A stretch of 30,761 bases of DNA, taken from positions 1 to 30,761 of the IMG/VR virus record IMGVR_UViG_3300018053_000004, one strand, 5' to 3'. Positions within the stretch are counted from its first letter, which is position 1. Each line of letters starts with the position of its first letter. The notes under the pieces were generated by a model that was not told the DNA's origin, searched no databases, and saw only the letters and a list, made by a program, of their open reading frames with translations. The position numbers and the translations under genes were made by a program. The stretch comes from a virus. Positions 12,045 through 20,445 of this stretch are shown one piece after another.

Positions 12045-12218
12045 ATGGGCGACAGAGTTCATCCGCTAGGGCGCCCGGCCAAGGTGGAACTGGAGCCGCT
12101 TAACGACGCGGACTATGTCCGGGCGCGGAATGCTCAAGACGCCGAGGGCTGTGACGGGCTGCTTGAGCGCCTGCGAAAACATCATCCCGAGAGGGACCCA
12201 TGTCCGACGACGAACTAA
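12045..12218 (+). CDS. Small ORF opening the right arm
   Basis: 57 aa from ATG 12045: MGDRVHPLGRPAKVELEPL and a charged C-terminal half with AQDAEGCDGLLERLRKHHPE. The SD is weak (GGACGAG). Codon use looks like that of neighbouring genes, and the 3' end overlaps terS by 19 nt, carrying its SD (GAGAGG). No family recognised. The frame extends upstream without a start that fits the promoter. Confidence 0.5.
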   Translation: MGDRVHPLGRPAKVELEPLNDADYVRARNAQDAEGCDGLLERLRKHHPERDPCPTTN

Positions 12219-12820
12219 TTGAATCTCTGGATCTCTCTGGTCCCATCGAGCGGCACCGCACTGTCGGAGCGATGCACAAGGAATTCTACATTGCCTACGA
12301 GAAGGATTTGTCCGCGGCGGACCTCGCGGCGCTCGAGCTTCCACGACCTCGGGCGCCGCGAACTCTTCAACGCATCCACGCCAGTCACCACTCGCTCGCG
12401 CGGTGCCTTGCTGTAGGGATGAAACAGAGCGAAGCCTCGCTGATCACCGGATACAGCTACACCCGAATGAAGCAACTCGAAGAGGACGCGGCCTTCAAAG
12501 ACCTTGTTGCGGACTATCGCCAAGAGGCCAAGTCAGTCGTCGCGGATATGACCGAGCGGATGAACATCATGTCCCTCGACGCGATGGAACTTCTGCAGGA
12601 GCGAATGCAGGATAATCCCGAGCTGCTGACCGTTCCAGTCCTGCTGGACATCATCAAGGCCTTCGCCGATCGAACTGGCCACGGGCCGGGACAAGAGGTC
12701 AAACTGACCCTCGATCGAGATCTTATAGATCGACCGCCGCGCGAAACTGCTGAAGAGTGGAGCGCCCGTCGCGCGCGGGAACTTACGGGCGAGTCCACTG
12801 AAGTGAAGAAACTCAACTGA
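12200..12820 (+). CDS. terS: Terminase small subunit (putative)
   Basis: 206 aa. The region from about residue 65 (HSLARCLAVGMKQSEASLIT-GYSYTRMKQLEEDAAFKDL) has the helix-turn-helix look of phage small terminases, which recognise the packaging site and form a ring. A long helical central part (TERMNIMSLDAMELLQERMQ) would serve assembly, and the charged tail may contact the large subunit. SD GAGAGG before ATG 12200. Position three genes ahead of terL supports the call; sequence alone would not settle it. Confidence 0.75.
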   Translation: MSDDELIESLDLSGPIERHRTVGAMHKEFYIAYEKDLSAADLAALELPRPRAPRTLQRIHASHHSLARCLAVGMKQSEASLITGYSYTRMKQLEEDAAFKDLVADYRQEAKSVVADMTERMNIMSLDAMELLQERMQDNPELLTVPVLLDIIKAFADRTGHGPGQEVKLTLDRDLIDRPPRETAEEWSARRARELTGESTEVKKLN

Positions 12821-12830
12821 GGAGCATCTA

Positions 12831-13052
12831 ATGACTGATGTCGTGGAGCAAACACTGGGACAGGAGCGCGTTCGCACGGGCTTCAATCCCTCCACTGAGA
12901 ACATGGTCGATGTTATCAAGACCAAAACGGCCGAGTTGATCGACCTCTGTGAGGAGATCAAACACAAAGATCCGCGACTTGCGTCGCTCGCCCAAACGCA
13001 CTACGAGGACGCAGCTATGTGGGCCGTTAAGTGCGCGACTGCGAAACGTTAG
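12831..13052 (+). CDS. acb2: Acb2/Tad1-like small protein, candidate cyclic-nucleotide sponge
   Basis: 73 aa, SD GAGGAG before ATG 12831. An N-terminal segment ERVRTGFNPS is followed by helix MVDVIKTKTAELIDLCEEI and a second helix DPRLASLAQTHYEDAAMWAV ending KCATAKR. This two-helix hairpin, with R-L-x2-L-A-x-T-x3-D-A-A-M-W-A-V-K, is the pattern I associate with the Acb2 family. Acb2 binds cyclic di- and trinucleotides and blocks CBASS defence; Tad1, which shares the hairpin, acts on the Thoeris signal. The assignment comes from recalled family features, not a search. It sits between terS and a small basic protein, likely expressed with the late genes. Confidence 0.65.
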   Translation: MTDVVEQTLGQERVRTGFNPSTENMVDVIKTKTAELIDLCEEIKHKDPRLASLAQTHYEDAAMWAVKCATAKR

Positions 13053-13062
13053 GGAGGCATAA

Positions 13063-13275
13063 ATGCCGAGGAAGAAAGCTGTAAAGTCAGTGCCAAAGGC
13101 CAAGGCCCCACCTCCGGCTCCACCGCAACGCGAGTGGACTCGACCGCGGTTAACCTCGAGAGAACAAGAGGCCCTTGTCACGCTCAAAGAGATCGAGCAC
13201 TGGCACATTGACCGCGGCGAGCGTGACGATCCCCATGTAGCAGCGCTGACCGCGCTGATACGCAAGTTCCAGTAG
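13063..13275 (+). CDS. 70-aa basic protein before terL
   Basis: ATG 13063 with SD GGGAGGCATAA. The first 20 residues are Lys/Pro/Ala-rich (MPRKKAVKSVPKAKAPPPAP), a flexible cationic tail, followed by a helical part with REQEALVTLKEIEHWHIDRG and DPHVAALTALIRKF. DNA or terminase contact is possible. It ends 8 nt before the terL start. No family recognised. Confidence 0.7.
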   Translation: MPRKKAVKSVPKAKAPPPAPPQREWTRPRLTSREQEALVTLKEIEHWHIDRGERDDPHVAALTALIRKFQ

Positions 13276-13283
13276 GCACTTCT

Positions 13284-14759
13284 GTGCCTGTCGCGCCCCG
13301 TAGCGCAGCTTGGAGTCCACAGCCGGGGCCTCAAACCGAGGCCATAATGGCTGATTGGTGCGATGAGCTGTTCTACGGCGGCGCGGCTGGAGGGGGAAAG
13401 AGTGATTTTCTGTTAGGTGATTTTCTGCAAGATGTACCCACCTACGATAAACGGTGGCAGGGGATATTGTTCCGTCGGACCTACAACGAGCTTGAGGACT
13501 TGATCCGCCGCGCGCGCGAGATCTACCCCGCGTCTGGCGCTGTTTGGCACGAACAGGCCAAGACTTGGACCTGGCCAAACGGCGCCAGTCTGCGTATGCG
13601 CTATGTTGAAAGGGACGCAGATGCCACACGCTATCAGGGTCACCAATATACCTGGATCGGATGGGATGAGCTTACGCAGTGGCCCTCCGACTACGCATAT
13701 CGCTTCCTCCGAGCGCGATTACGCAGCGCTCATGGAGTCCCTACAAAACGTATTCGGGCTGCGGCTAACCCCGGCGGAGTGGGCCATCACTGGGTCAAAG
13801 CTTATTTCGTCGATCCGCATCCAGGGGGCTACATTCCCATTGAGGACTCGATCGTCAAGTCCAAAAGGATGTTCGTTCCCGCTAAACTACGAGATAATCA
13901 GATCCTATTATCCGCCGATCCCACCTACGGAGATCGACTCCGCGGGCTTGCGTCCGACGCTATGGTGCGAGCGTGGCTCGAGGGCGACTGGACCGTGGTC
14001 GAGGGCGCCTATTTCGACTGTTGGCGCTACGATTTACACGTTTTGGAGCCCTTTGACATCCCGCGGGAGTGGCCACGGTTCCGTTCGATGGACTGGGGCT
14101 CGTCCAGACCGTTTTCAGTCGGCTGGTGGGCTATCGTAACAGAGGACTTTTGGGCTCAGGGGCAGCGGACCGAGAAAAAGACTCGTTTGGTGCCTCGCGG
14201 CGCGCTTGTGCGGTGCCGAGAGTGGTACGGAATGACCTCTGCGTTCAACGTAGGGCTGAAATTGACCGCTGAGGGGGTCGCTGAGGGCATCAAAAAGCGC
14301 GAAAAAGAGGCAAAAGACCCTCAAATGCGATATGCAGTGCTCGATCCTGCCTGTTTCAAGGAGGACGGCGGGCCGAGCATCGCTGAACGCATAAACAAGG
14401 TGCTTTTAGGTGCTCGCCTGAAGCCTTTTCACGCTGCGGAGAACGCTCGGGTCCCGCAGCGTGGCGCAATGGGGGGCTGGGATCAAATGCGGGCGCGCTT
14501 AGTTGGGCATGATGGTCTACCAATGATCTACTGCCTCAGTACGCACGCAGCATCTATCCGAACGATCCCAGCCCTCCAGCACGACCCCGCTCGAATGGAG
14601 GACGTGAACACAGAGTCTGAAGATCACGCGGCGGATGAGTGGCGCTACGCCTGTATGTCGAGACCCTACGCCCCGGTCCCGGTCAAAGTTACTATGGCGA
14701 AGAAAATCGGTTACACTGCTAAGACCTCCAAGGCCGCGGGCGACTGGATGATCTACTGA
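13284..14759 (+). CDS. terL: Terminase large subunit
   Basis: 491 aa. The N-terminal ATPase shows the adenine motif WSPQPGPQ (10-17), Walker A GGAAGGGKS (32-40), Walker B IGWDE (125-129) and coupling motif ANPGG (161-165). The C-terminal half has RNase H-like nuclease marks: RSMDWGSSRP and YAVLDPACF. The enzyme powers DNA packaging and cuts the concatemer. The start is GTG 13284, because the adenine motif lies before the first ATG (13347); AGTAGGCA serves as SD. Length and motif set fit the P22 gp2-like/terminase_6 group. It overlaps the fibre gene by one base (TGATG). Confidence 0.95.
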   Translation: MPVAPRSAAWSPQPGPQTEAIMADWCDELFYGGAAGGGKSDFLLGDFLQDVPTYDKRWQGILFRRTYNELEDLIRRAREIYPASGAVWHEQAKTWTWPNGASLRMRYVERDADATRYQGHQYTWIGWDELTQWPSDYAYRFLRARLRSAHGVPTKRIRAAANPGGVGHHWVKAYFVDPHPGGYIPIEDSIVKSKRMFVPAKLRDNQILLSADPTYGDRLRGLASDAMVRAWLEGDWTVVEGAYFDCWRYDLHVLEPFDIPREWPRFRSMDWGSSRPFSVGWWAIVTEDFWAQGQRTEKKTRLVPRGALVRCREWYGMTSAFNVGLKLTAEGVAEGIKKREKEAKDPQMRYAVLDPACFKEDGGPSIAERINKVLLGARLKPFHAAENARVPQRGAMGGWDQMRARLVGHDGLPMIYCLSTHAASIRTIPALQHDPARMEDVNTESEDHAADEWRYACMSRPYAPVPVKVTMAKKIGYTAKTSKAAGDWMIY

Positions 14760-17700
14760 TGGCGCATAAGATCGAGGATCGCATCAGAGATACTACCACG
14801 TCAAGTGGTGTAGGTCCCCTTACGGTCACCGGAACTGCTCCAACTCGGTATCGAGCCTTCAGTGCTGTTTGCGCTCCGGCAGATACTATCTGGATCGCCA
14901 CTGTTCACCAGACCGCGAACGAGTGGGAAGTAGCGCTTGCCACCTCCGACGGGGGAACAGGGCTAACTCGGACGACCATTCTCAGTTCATCCAACGGCGG
15001 TGCGGCAGTCAGTTTCTCGGCGGGGACTAAAGATGTTTTCGCAGTTCATCCAGCGGCCGAAATCTATCCGTTTGTCTTCACAGACGTAGTCAAGGGCCTC
15101 GTTCCGGCCTCTGGCGGCGGCAGCACGAACTTTCTTCGCGCCGATGGCACTTGGAATACCCCCGGCGGGAGCAGCACTAACGCATTTGGAACTATCGTTG
15201 TCAGCGGTCAGAGTGACGTGGTCGCTGAGACAGCTCCGGATACTTTGACCCTTGTCGCCGGAACTAACATAACTATTACCACCGATGCCGGAACAGATAC
15301 GATCACTATTAACGCCTCTGGCGGTGCCTCTGCCGGTGGAGCCGATACCCAAATCCAGTTTAATGATGGCGGCGCGTTCGGGGCTGATGCGGATTTCACT
15401 TGGAACAAGACCACCAACGCGCTGTTCGTGAACGGGACTATTGAACTCGGTGCCGCGAGCGATACTACCCTCGCGCGGGTAAGTGCCGGAGTGGTGTCGA
15501 TCGAGGGCGTTACGATCCTTACCACGGCCACTGGTCAACCGCTCGATGCCGATCTGACCTCGTGGGCGTCGGTCACTAGGGCGGCCGGATTTGATGCCTT
15601 CGCGGCCACACCCTCCAGCGCTAATCTCGACACTTTAGTGACAGACGATACCGGCTCTGGCGCGCTGGTCTTTGCCAACACACCTACGCTCGTATCGCCC
15701 CTTCTGGGAACTCCAACATCTGGCGTGCTGACCAACTGTACGGGCCTTCCGAGTATCGTGGTGGCGAACGAAGGCACTGATACAACGTGTTTTATAGCCT
15801 TCTTCACTGGCGCCACGGGCGAACTCGGACCCAAGACCAACGCGAACCTGACCTACAACTCCAATACTGGTGCCTTCTCCATAGGCACGGCTGCGGCCTT
15901 TACGGCCGGAACTATCGAACTAGGCGCCGCTTCAGATACGACGCTGGCACGCGTTTCTGCGGGCGTAGTGTCCATCGAAGGCGTGACCATTCTAACCACC
16001 GCAACGGGGCAACCCCTGGATGCGGATTTAACTTCTTGGGCTGGAGTTACTCGGGCGGCTGGCTTCGATACCTTCGCCACCACCCCGTCTAGTGCCAATC
16101 TTATCACGTTAGTCACCGACGAAACCGGAACTGGGGCGTTGGTGTTTGCCAATACTCCATCCCTGATTACGCCAAAGATCGCTGATAGTGCTGGTGGGCA
16201 GTTTTATAATTTCGCAGTCAGTAATCTCACGGCTGATCGAATAGTGACGCTGCCATTGCTTACGGCTGGTGACACCTTTGTATTTGAGGCCCATGCGCAG
16301 ACGCTCACAAATAAAACCATTGCTCTGGGCAGTAACACAGTCTCCGGCTCGGTGGCCGAGTTCAATGCCGCCCTGACTGCAGCGGACTTCTACACCACAG
16401 GCGGCACCGACGTATCCCTGGCCGATGGTGGTACTGGGGCCTCGCTGGTTGACCCTAACCTCGACCGTTTTCTCTTCTGGGACGACAGCGCGGGTACCAT
16501 CAAGTTCGCCATCCTGGCTGACCTCATCACGGAAGCCGCCCCCGCAGCGGGAGACTTCATCCTGGTGCAGCGCGCGGAGGATGACCTTGTTAAAGTTAAC
16601 TGGTCCTCGCTCCCTGTCGGTGGGGTGCCAACCCTCATCACGGTGGCGAACGAGGCCACCGATACTACGTGCTTCCCGGCGTTCTTCACCGCTGCGACCG
16701 GAGACCTCGGGCCGAAGACCAATACGAACCTCACCTACAATTCTAACACTGGGGCCTTCTCGATTGGCACTGCGGCAGCCCTCACTGCTGGCACGATTGA
16801 ACTCGGTGCTGCCTCTGATACAACTCTGGCCCGCTCTGGCGCTGGTGATGTGACCATCGAAGGTAACACGGTCTATCGCGTAGGCGGCACCGATGTTGCT
16901 TTGGCCGACGGCGGAACCGGTGCATCACTGACAGATCCTAATCTTGATCGTGTCTTGATGTGGGATGACAGTGCAGCGACTATTAAGTTTGCTGACCTCG
17001 CTTCACTAACTACTGAAGGTGCTCCTGCTGCGGGAGACTTTTTGTTGGTGCAGCGAGCTGAGGATGACATTGTCAAAGTGAATTGGTCTTCTCTTCCTGG
17101 GGTGGGCGGCGGCATCTCTAACGTGGTCGAGGACAGCACGCCCGAGTTGGGCGGCGACCTGGAGACCAACAACTTCGACATCAAGTTCGAACAATACAGC
17201 GCCGACGCGGTAGACGCGGAAGCAATCTTCCAGAAGTCCCGCAACGCGGCTATCGGATCGCACACCATCGTCCAGGACGGCGATGACCTGGGTACGCTCC
17301 GCTTCCAAGGCTCCAACGGCACCACCTTCGACACCGCCGCTTTAATCCTTGCTGAAGTGGATGCCACGCCTGGTGCCTCCGCTGATATGCCGGGCAGGCT
17401 TAGCTTCTGGACTACACCAGATGCTTCGGCAACGCCACTAGAGCGGATGCGGATTTCAAACGCTGGGGGCGTGGCCATCGGAGGCGGCGGGGCGGGGGTG
17501 TTTGGAACCATATTCACAGTCCAGGGCAACAGCACACTCCCTGTTGTGGTGGACTTCGGCCATTGGGAGGCGAGCAACGTCGGTCCTACCCAGCGGTTTA
17601 TAAAGAGCCGCAGTGCCTCAATTGCTGGCGTTACTATCGTCAACGATGGTGACACTCTCGGGGTTATGCACTTCTACGGTGCAGATGGTACGAGTTATTC

Positions 17701-18958
17701 ACTCGGCGCTCAGCTTGGCGTTTTCGTGGACGGCACGCCCGGTGTAGGCGATATGCCTTCACGCTTCGTGTTCTCTACGTCCCCAGATGGGAGTGGAACG
17801 CCCAGCGAGCGGATGCGGATCGACAGCGCTGGAAAAGTTGTTATATCTCAGCTTGGTTCTGGTGCTATAACCGGGCACGCAAACACCCCGCAAATTCAGT
17901 TTCATTCCTCTAGCATAGCTAATAATACATTAATGCTTGCCATGTGGGAAGCTGGTGTTAATGGACAGCGATTGGAGTTTGCGAAGTCCCGCCACACTAC
18001 GTTTGGCAGTCACACGGCTCTGAACAGTGGGGACACTATTGGAGAGATTGTCTTTTCGGGGTCGGACGGAGTAAACTTTGAGAAGTTCGCAAAGATCGAA
18101 TGTCTTGTAGAGAGTACTGTAGCTAGCAACGACTGTCCGGGAGGACTGTATTTCTACACTACGCCGGATGGAAGTGCGACGACCACCGAACGTCTGAGGA
18201 TCAACAACGCTGGTGTTGTAATCGTCGGCGGGGCTGCTTCGGTTGCCTCAGTTGACCAAACGGGCGCTGCTATTACCCCCGCTTTGCAAGTTCTGGGTAC
18301 CAATGCTAGTACCTCGGCTATGGAGGTACTGCGCTTTGAAAGCGGTAACAACGCCGCGCGGTTGATACTCGGACGTAGCGCCAATGCTACGATTGGCAGC
18401 CACACTGCTGTTGCAAACAGCGAGGCAACGGGAGCGATCATATTCGTCGGCTCGGACGGCACTGACTTTGAACCATTGGCGGCGATCTTCGCCTTCACCG
18501 ATGGCACTGTCGGGGCCGGTGATATGCCAGGATCGCTTGTGTTTGCTACTACACTAGACGGAGCGGAGGCCACCACCACCCGGCTTACTATCAAGAACGA
18601 TGGGCGTATCGTAGCAGTCAACGGCGCGGTCCCGCACTTCTGGTGCTACTGGACAGCCAACAGTACCACCATTCTGGCCAGCTACAACATGACCTCCATT
18701 GCCGACACCGCAGTCGGTGACGCCGATGGGACTATTGGAGTGGACTTCTCGTCGGCCAACTGGGCCGGGCACGTAGACACCAGCGACTCCACCGCCGCTG
18801 GTTGGGACACGGACAGTATTCAAAGCTCGGGCTTCAACGCCAAGGCTGCTGGTACCTTTGGTGTTCTGTGTGGAAATATGATCGACGGCACTACGGCCGT
18901 AGGTGGTCTAGTGGATCCTCAACAATGGAGCGTGACAGGATTGGGGGTTTCAGCATAA
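14759..18958 (+). CDS. Large repetitive tail fibre protein
   Basis: 1399 aa. The N-terminal ~110 residues (MAHKIEDRIRDTTTSSG, a WEVALATSDGG stretch, AAVSFSAGTKDVFAVHPA) match a frequent head of phage fibres. Then come: a FLRADGTWNTP motif; two ~158-aa repeats beginning GTIELGAASDTTLARVSAG at residues 226 and 384, with a third partial copy at 678; two ~161-aa repeats with ADGGTGAS at 555 and 716; four ~125-aa repeats with a K-S-R/G-R-S start and a DMPG-x-L-x-F-x-T core at about 825-1290; and a C-terminal domain with ASYNMTSIADTAVGD, as in many receptor-binding fibres. It probably forms a trimeric fibre that binds the host surface. The place between terL and portal is unusual. Confidence 0.88.
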   Translation: MAHKIEDRIRDTTTSSGVGPLTVTGTAPTRYRAFSAVCAPADTIWIATVHQTANEWEVALATSDGGTGLTRTTILSSSNGGAAVSFSAGTKDVFAVHPAAEIYPFVFTDVVKGLVPASGGGSTNFLRADGTWNTPGGSSTNAFGTIVVSGQSDVVAETAPDTLTLVAGTNITITTDAGTDTITINASGGASAGGADTQIQFNDGGAFGADADFTWNKTTNALFVNGTIELGAASDTTLARVSAGVVSIEGVTILTTATGQPLDADLTSWASVTRAAGFDAFAATPSSANLDTLVTDDTGSGALVFANTPTLVSPLLGTPTSGVLTNCTGLPSIVVANEGTDTTCFIAFFTGATGELGPKTNANLTYNSNTGAFSIGTAAAFTAGTIELGAASDTTLARVSAGVVSIEGVTILTTATGQPLDADLTSWAGVTRAAGFDTFATTPSSANLITLVTDETGTGALVFANTPSLITPKIADSAGGQFYNFAVSNLTADRIVTLPLLTAGDTFVFEAHAQTLTNKTIALGSNTVSGSVAEFNAALTAADFYTTGGTDVSLADGGTGASLVDPNLDRFLFWDDSAGTIKFAILADLITEAAPAAGDFILVQRAEDDLVKVNWSSLPVGGVPTLITVANEATDTTCFPAFFTAATGDLGPKTNTNLTYNSNTGAFSIGTAAALTAGTIELGAASDTTLARSGAGDVTIEGNTVYRVGGTDVALADGGTGASLTDPNLDRVLMWDDSAATIKFADLASLTTEGAPAAGDFLLVQRAEDDIVKVNWSSLPGVGGGISNVVEDSTPELGGDLETNNFDIKFEQYSADAVDAEAIFQKSRNAAIGSHTIVQDGDDLGTLRFQGSNGTTFDTAALILAEVDATPGASADMPGRLSFWTTPDASATPLERMRISNAGGVAIGGGGAGVFGTIFTVQGNSTLPVVVDFGHWEASNVGPTQRFIKSRSASIAGVTIVNDGDTLGVMHFYGADGTSYSLGAQLGVFVDGTPGVGDMPSRFVFSTSPDGSGTPSERMRIDSAGKVVISQLGSGAITGHANTPQIQFHSSSIANNTLMLAMWEAGVNGQRLEFAKSRHTTFGSHTALNSGDTIGEIVFSGSDGVNFEKFAKIECLVESTVASNDCPGGLYFYTTPDGSATTTERLRINNAGVVIVGGAASVASVDQTGAAITPALQVLGTNASTSAMEVLRFESGNNAARLILGRSANATIGSHTAVANSEATGAIIFVGSDGTDFEPLAAIFAFTDGTVGAGDMPGSLVFATTLDGAEATTTRLTIKNDGRIVAVNGAVPHFWCYWTANSTTILASYNMTSIADTAVGDADGTIGVDFSSANWAGHVDTSDSTAAGWDTDSIQSSGFNAKAAGTFGVLCGNMIDGTTAVGGLVDPQQWSVTGLGVSA
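15434..16042 (+). repeat. Protein-identical, codon-divergent tandem repeats in the fibre gene
   Basis: Segments 15434-15568 and 15908-16042 (period 474 bp) encode the same 45 amino acids, yet 33 of 45 codons differ synonymously by my hand count. A shorter third copy starts at 16790, and a second repeat pair (16421 and 16904, period 483 bp) behaves the same way. The DNA repeats are therefore much weaker than the protein repeats. Confidence 0.9.
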
Positions 18959-19578
18959 TGACTGATTTGATTAAACCAGATGTAGTTACAGTAGCGGTTA
19001 CTCGTGCGGACGGAGGTCTTACGATCCTCAAAATAATTGAAGCTGAGTATATACAAGACCCGGAAGACAAGTCTAGACGACTTCTGAATAAGAGATATGA
19101 TGTAACTTCAGAGTACATAAAGGAGATAATCTCTAAATACGGTTGGCGAGGAGATCTTGCTCCAGTGAGCTGGCGTATTGTACCGGATGACTTCGTGGAT
19201 GAGACGGTGGACCGAACCTTTAGGAATGCCTGGAAGGACGTTCCAGGCCGAAAAAAGCCTGACCACGATATGAAAAAGGCTAAAGAAGTACAGAGGATTT
19301 ACCTCCGAAGGGCTCGATTGGCAGAGTTCTGTCGGTTGGACAATGAACTCCGTCTCGCCGAGGCCGCCGAGGACGTAGAGGCCAAAAAGGTCATCATCAA
19401 GGAGCAGCAGAAGTTCCGCGACGTGACTGATGATCCTCGGATTGAGGCCGCCGAGACAGTAGAGGACCTGAAAAAGCTGCGGCTAGACGCTCTGGTTCCA
19501 GAGACCAAAGGCGAGAAGTACATGGACAAGATGCACTGGAATACGGCCGTCAAACTCCTGAAGGAAAACGGAACATGA
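18958..19578 (+). CDS. 206-aa fibre-associated protein of unknown function
   Basis: Start ATG 18958, overlapping the fibre stop by one base (TAATG), with a G-rich GGGGG SD. The N-terminal third is beta-like and mentions no known domain (VVTVAVTRADGGLTILKI). The middle and end are long charged helices (LAEFCRLDNELRLAEAAEDV, VEDLKKLRLDALV). The first ~370 bp are more AT-rich than the surroundings, a possible sign of separate origin. By position it could be a fibre chaperone or attachment protein, which is inference only. Confidence 0.7.
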   Translation: MTDLIKPDVVTVAVTRADGGLTILKIIEAEYIQDPEDKSRRLLNKRYDVTSEYIKEIISKYGWRGDLAPVSWRIVPDDFVDETVDRTFRNAWKDVPGRKKPDHDMKKAKEVQRIYLRRARLAEFCRLDNELRLAEAAEDVEAKKVIIKEQQKFRDVTDDPRIEAAETVEDLKKLRLDALVPETKGEKYMDKMHWNTAVKLLKENGT

Positions 19579-19835
19579 CTTGGGATCAATTTGGGGCTTT
19601 GGGGCTCAGCACTGGGCAGAAGAGCGTTCTCGCGCAGTTCGAGGCTATTGGGCGCGCTGGATCAGTAGATTTCGCTGGCGTCACGTTCTCACAAGCAAAA
19701 AAGATCATTGGGTTTCAACGGGACTTGATGAGTCTTATAGGCCCCGCCTTTGCGGCGGCACGAGAGATGCAACGTGTGACTATTGTAGCTGCCGGCAAGG
19801 CCGCCGACGACGCAACACCAGAGACACCACTCTAA
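19575..19835 (+). CDS. 86-aa helical protein of unknown function
   Basis: ATG 19575 overlaps the previous TGA (ATGA). Sequence starts MTWDQFGALGLSTGQKSVLA and continues with Ala-rich helices (IGFQRDLMSLIGPAFAAARE). The Thr/Pro/Ala tail ends 13 nt before the next gene. A second frame over the same stretch is a shadow. No family recognised. Confidence 0.65.
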   Translation: MTWDQFGALGLSTGQKSVLAQFEAIGRAGSVDFAGVTFSQAKKIIGFQRDLMSLIGPAFAAAREMQRVTIVAAGKAADDATPETPL

Positions 19836-19848
19836 GGAGGCAACAGCG

Positions 19849-20253
19849 ATGAGACTGGCAAACCGAGACGTTCAGAGGATTTACATCGGTCTTAAGAAGA
19901 TCGACGAGGCACCGGAAACGACGCTCGATGGTGAAGTTCGAGTAAGGATCGGAGTTAATCTCAATCGACTCTTTGAGCACGTTAGAGTAGTGGATAAGGA
20001 GACCCAACGGCTGAGTAATCAGATGGCGTTGATGAGCCAGCAGGTAAATGGACAGAAGATCGACACCTTAAAGCTTTTCGGGCTCGACGACGAACTCCAG
20101 ACTATTCTGGATACTGTAGAGGACTTCAAGCTGAAGAAATTCAGGCTTGAGGAATTTAAGCTGAAACAGAACCCCAAGATCAAGGCCGAAATGTTGTCGC
20201 AGATCGCTATTCTCATCAAAGACTTTGATGACGGTGAGAGTGATGAGGACTAG
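19849..20253 (+). CDS. 134-aa charged helical protein of unknown function
   Basis: Strong SD AAGGAGGCA before ATG 19849. The N-terminal half reads like a helical bundle (VQRIYIGLKKIDEAPETTLD, RVRIGVNLNRLFEHVRVV). The C-terminal half is a long Lys/Glu/Leu helix with near repeats KLKKFRLEEFKLKQ, ending in an acidic tail GESDED. It lies in the interval between fibre and portal, and a small virion or assembly protein is plausible. Confidence 0.7.
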   Translation: MRLANRDVQRIYIGLKKIDEAPETTLDGEVRVRIGVNLNRLFEHVRVVDKETQRLSNQMALMSQQVNGQKIDTLKLFGLDDELQTILDTVEDFKLKKFRLEEFKLKQNPKIKAEMLSQIAILIKDFDDGESDED

Positions 20254-20445
20254 ATGGAAGAGGCTGGAATTGGTGCAGTTGCTGTATCCGAGGTGGCGAT
20301 CTCGGGCTCGCTGTTTGTGGCTGCGGTCACGCCCGAGCCAGAGCCTGCGCCAGACGATGGATACAACTTTCCAGTCGGAAGGCGACTCGACTCCGACTAC
20401 GGAGTCAGAGGCTTGAGGCATAGGTTCGTGATAGGACGACGCTGA
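20254..20445 (+). CDS. 63-aa protein of unknown function before the portal
   Basis: The ATG directly follows the previous stop codon and the TGA overlaps the portal ATG (TGATG), so it is packed like a real gene. The first half is hydrophobic and small (IGAVAVSEVAISGSLFVAAV), then Pro/Glu-rich, then basic (GVRGLRHRFVIGRR). The SD is weak (TGAGGA). Function unknown. Confidence 0.55.
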   Translation: MEEAGIGAVAVSEVAISGSLFVAAVTPEPEPAPDDGYNFPVGRRLDSDYGVRGLRHRFVIGRR

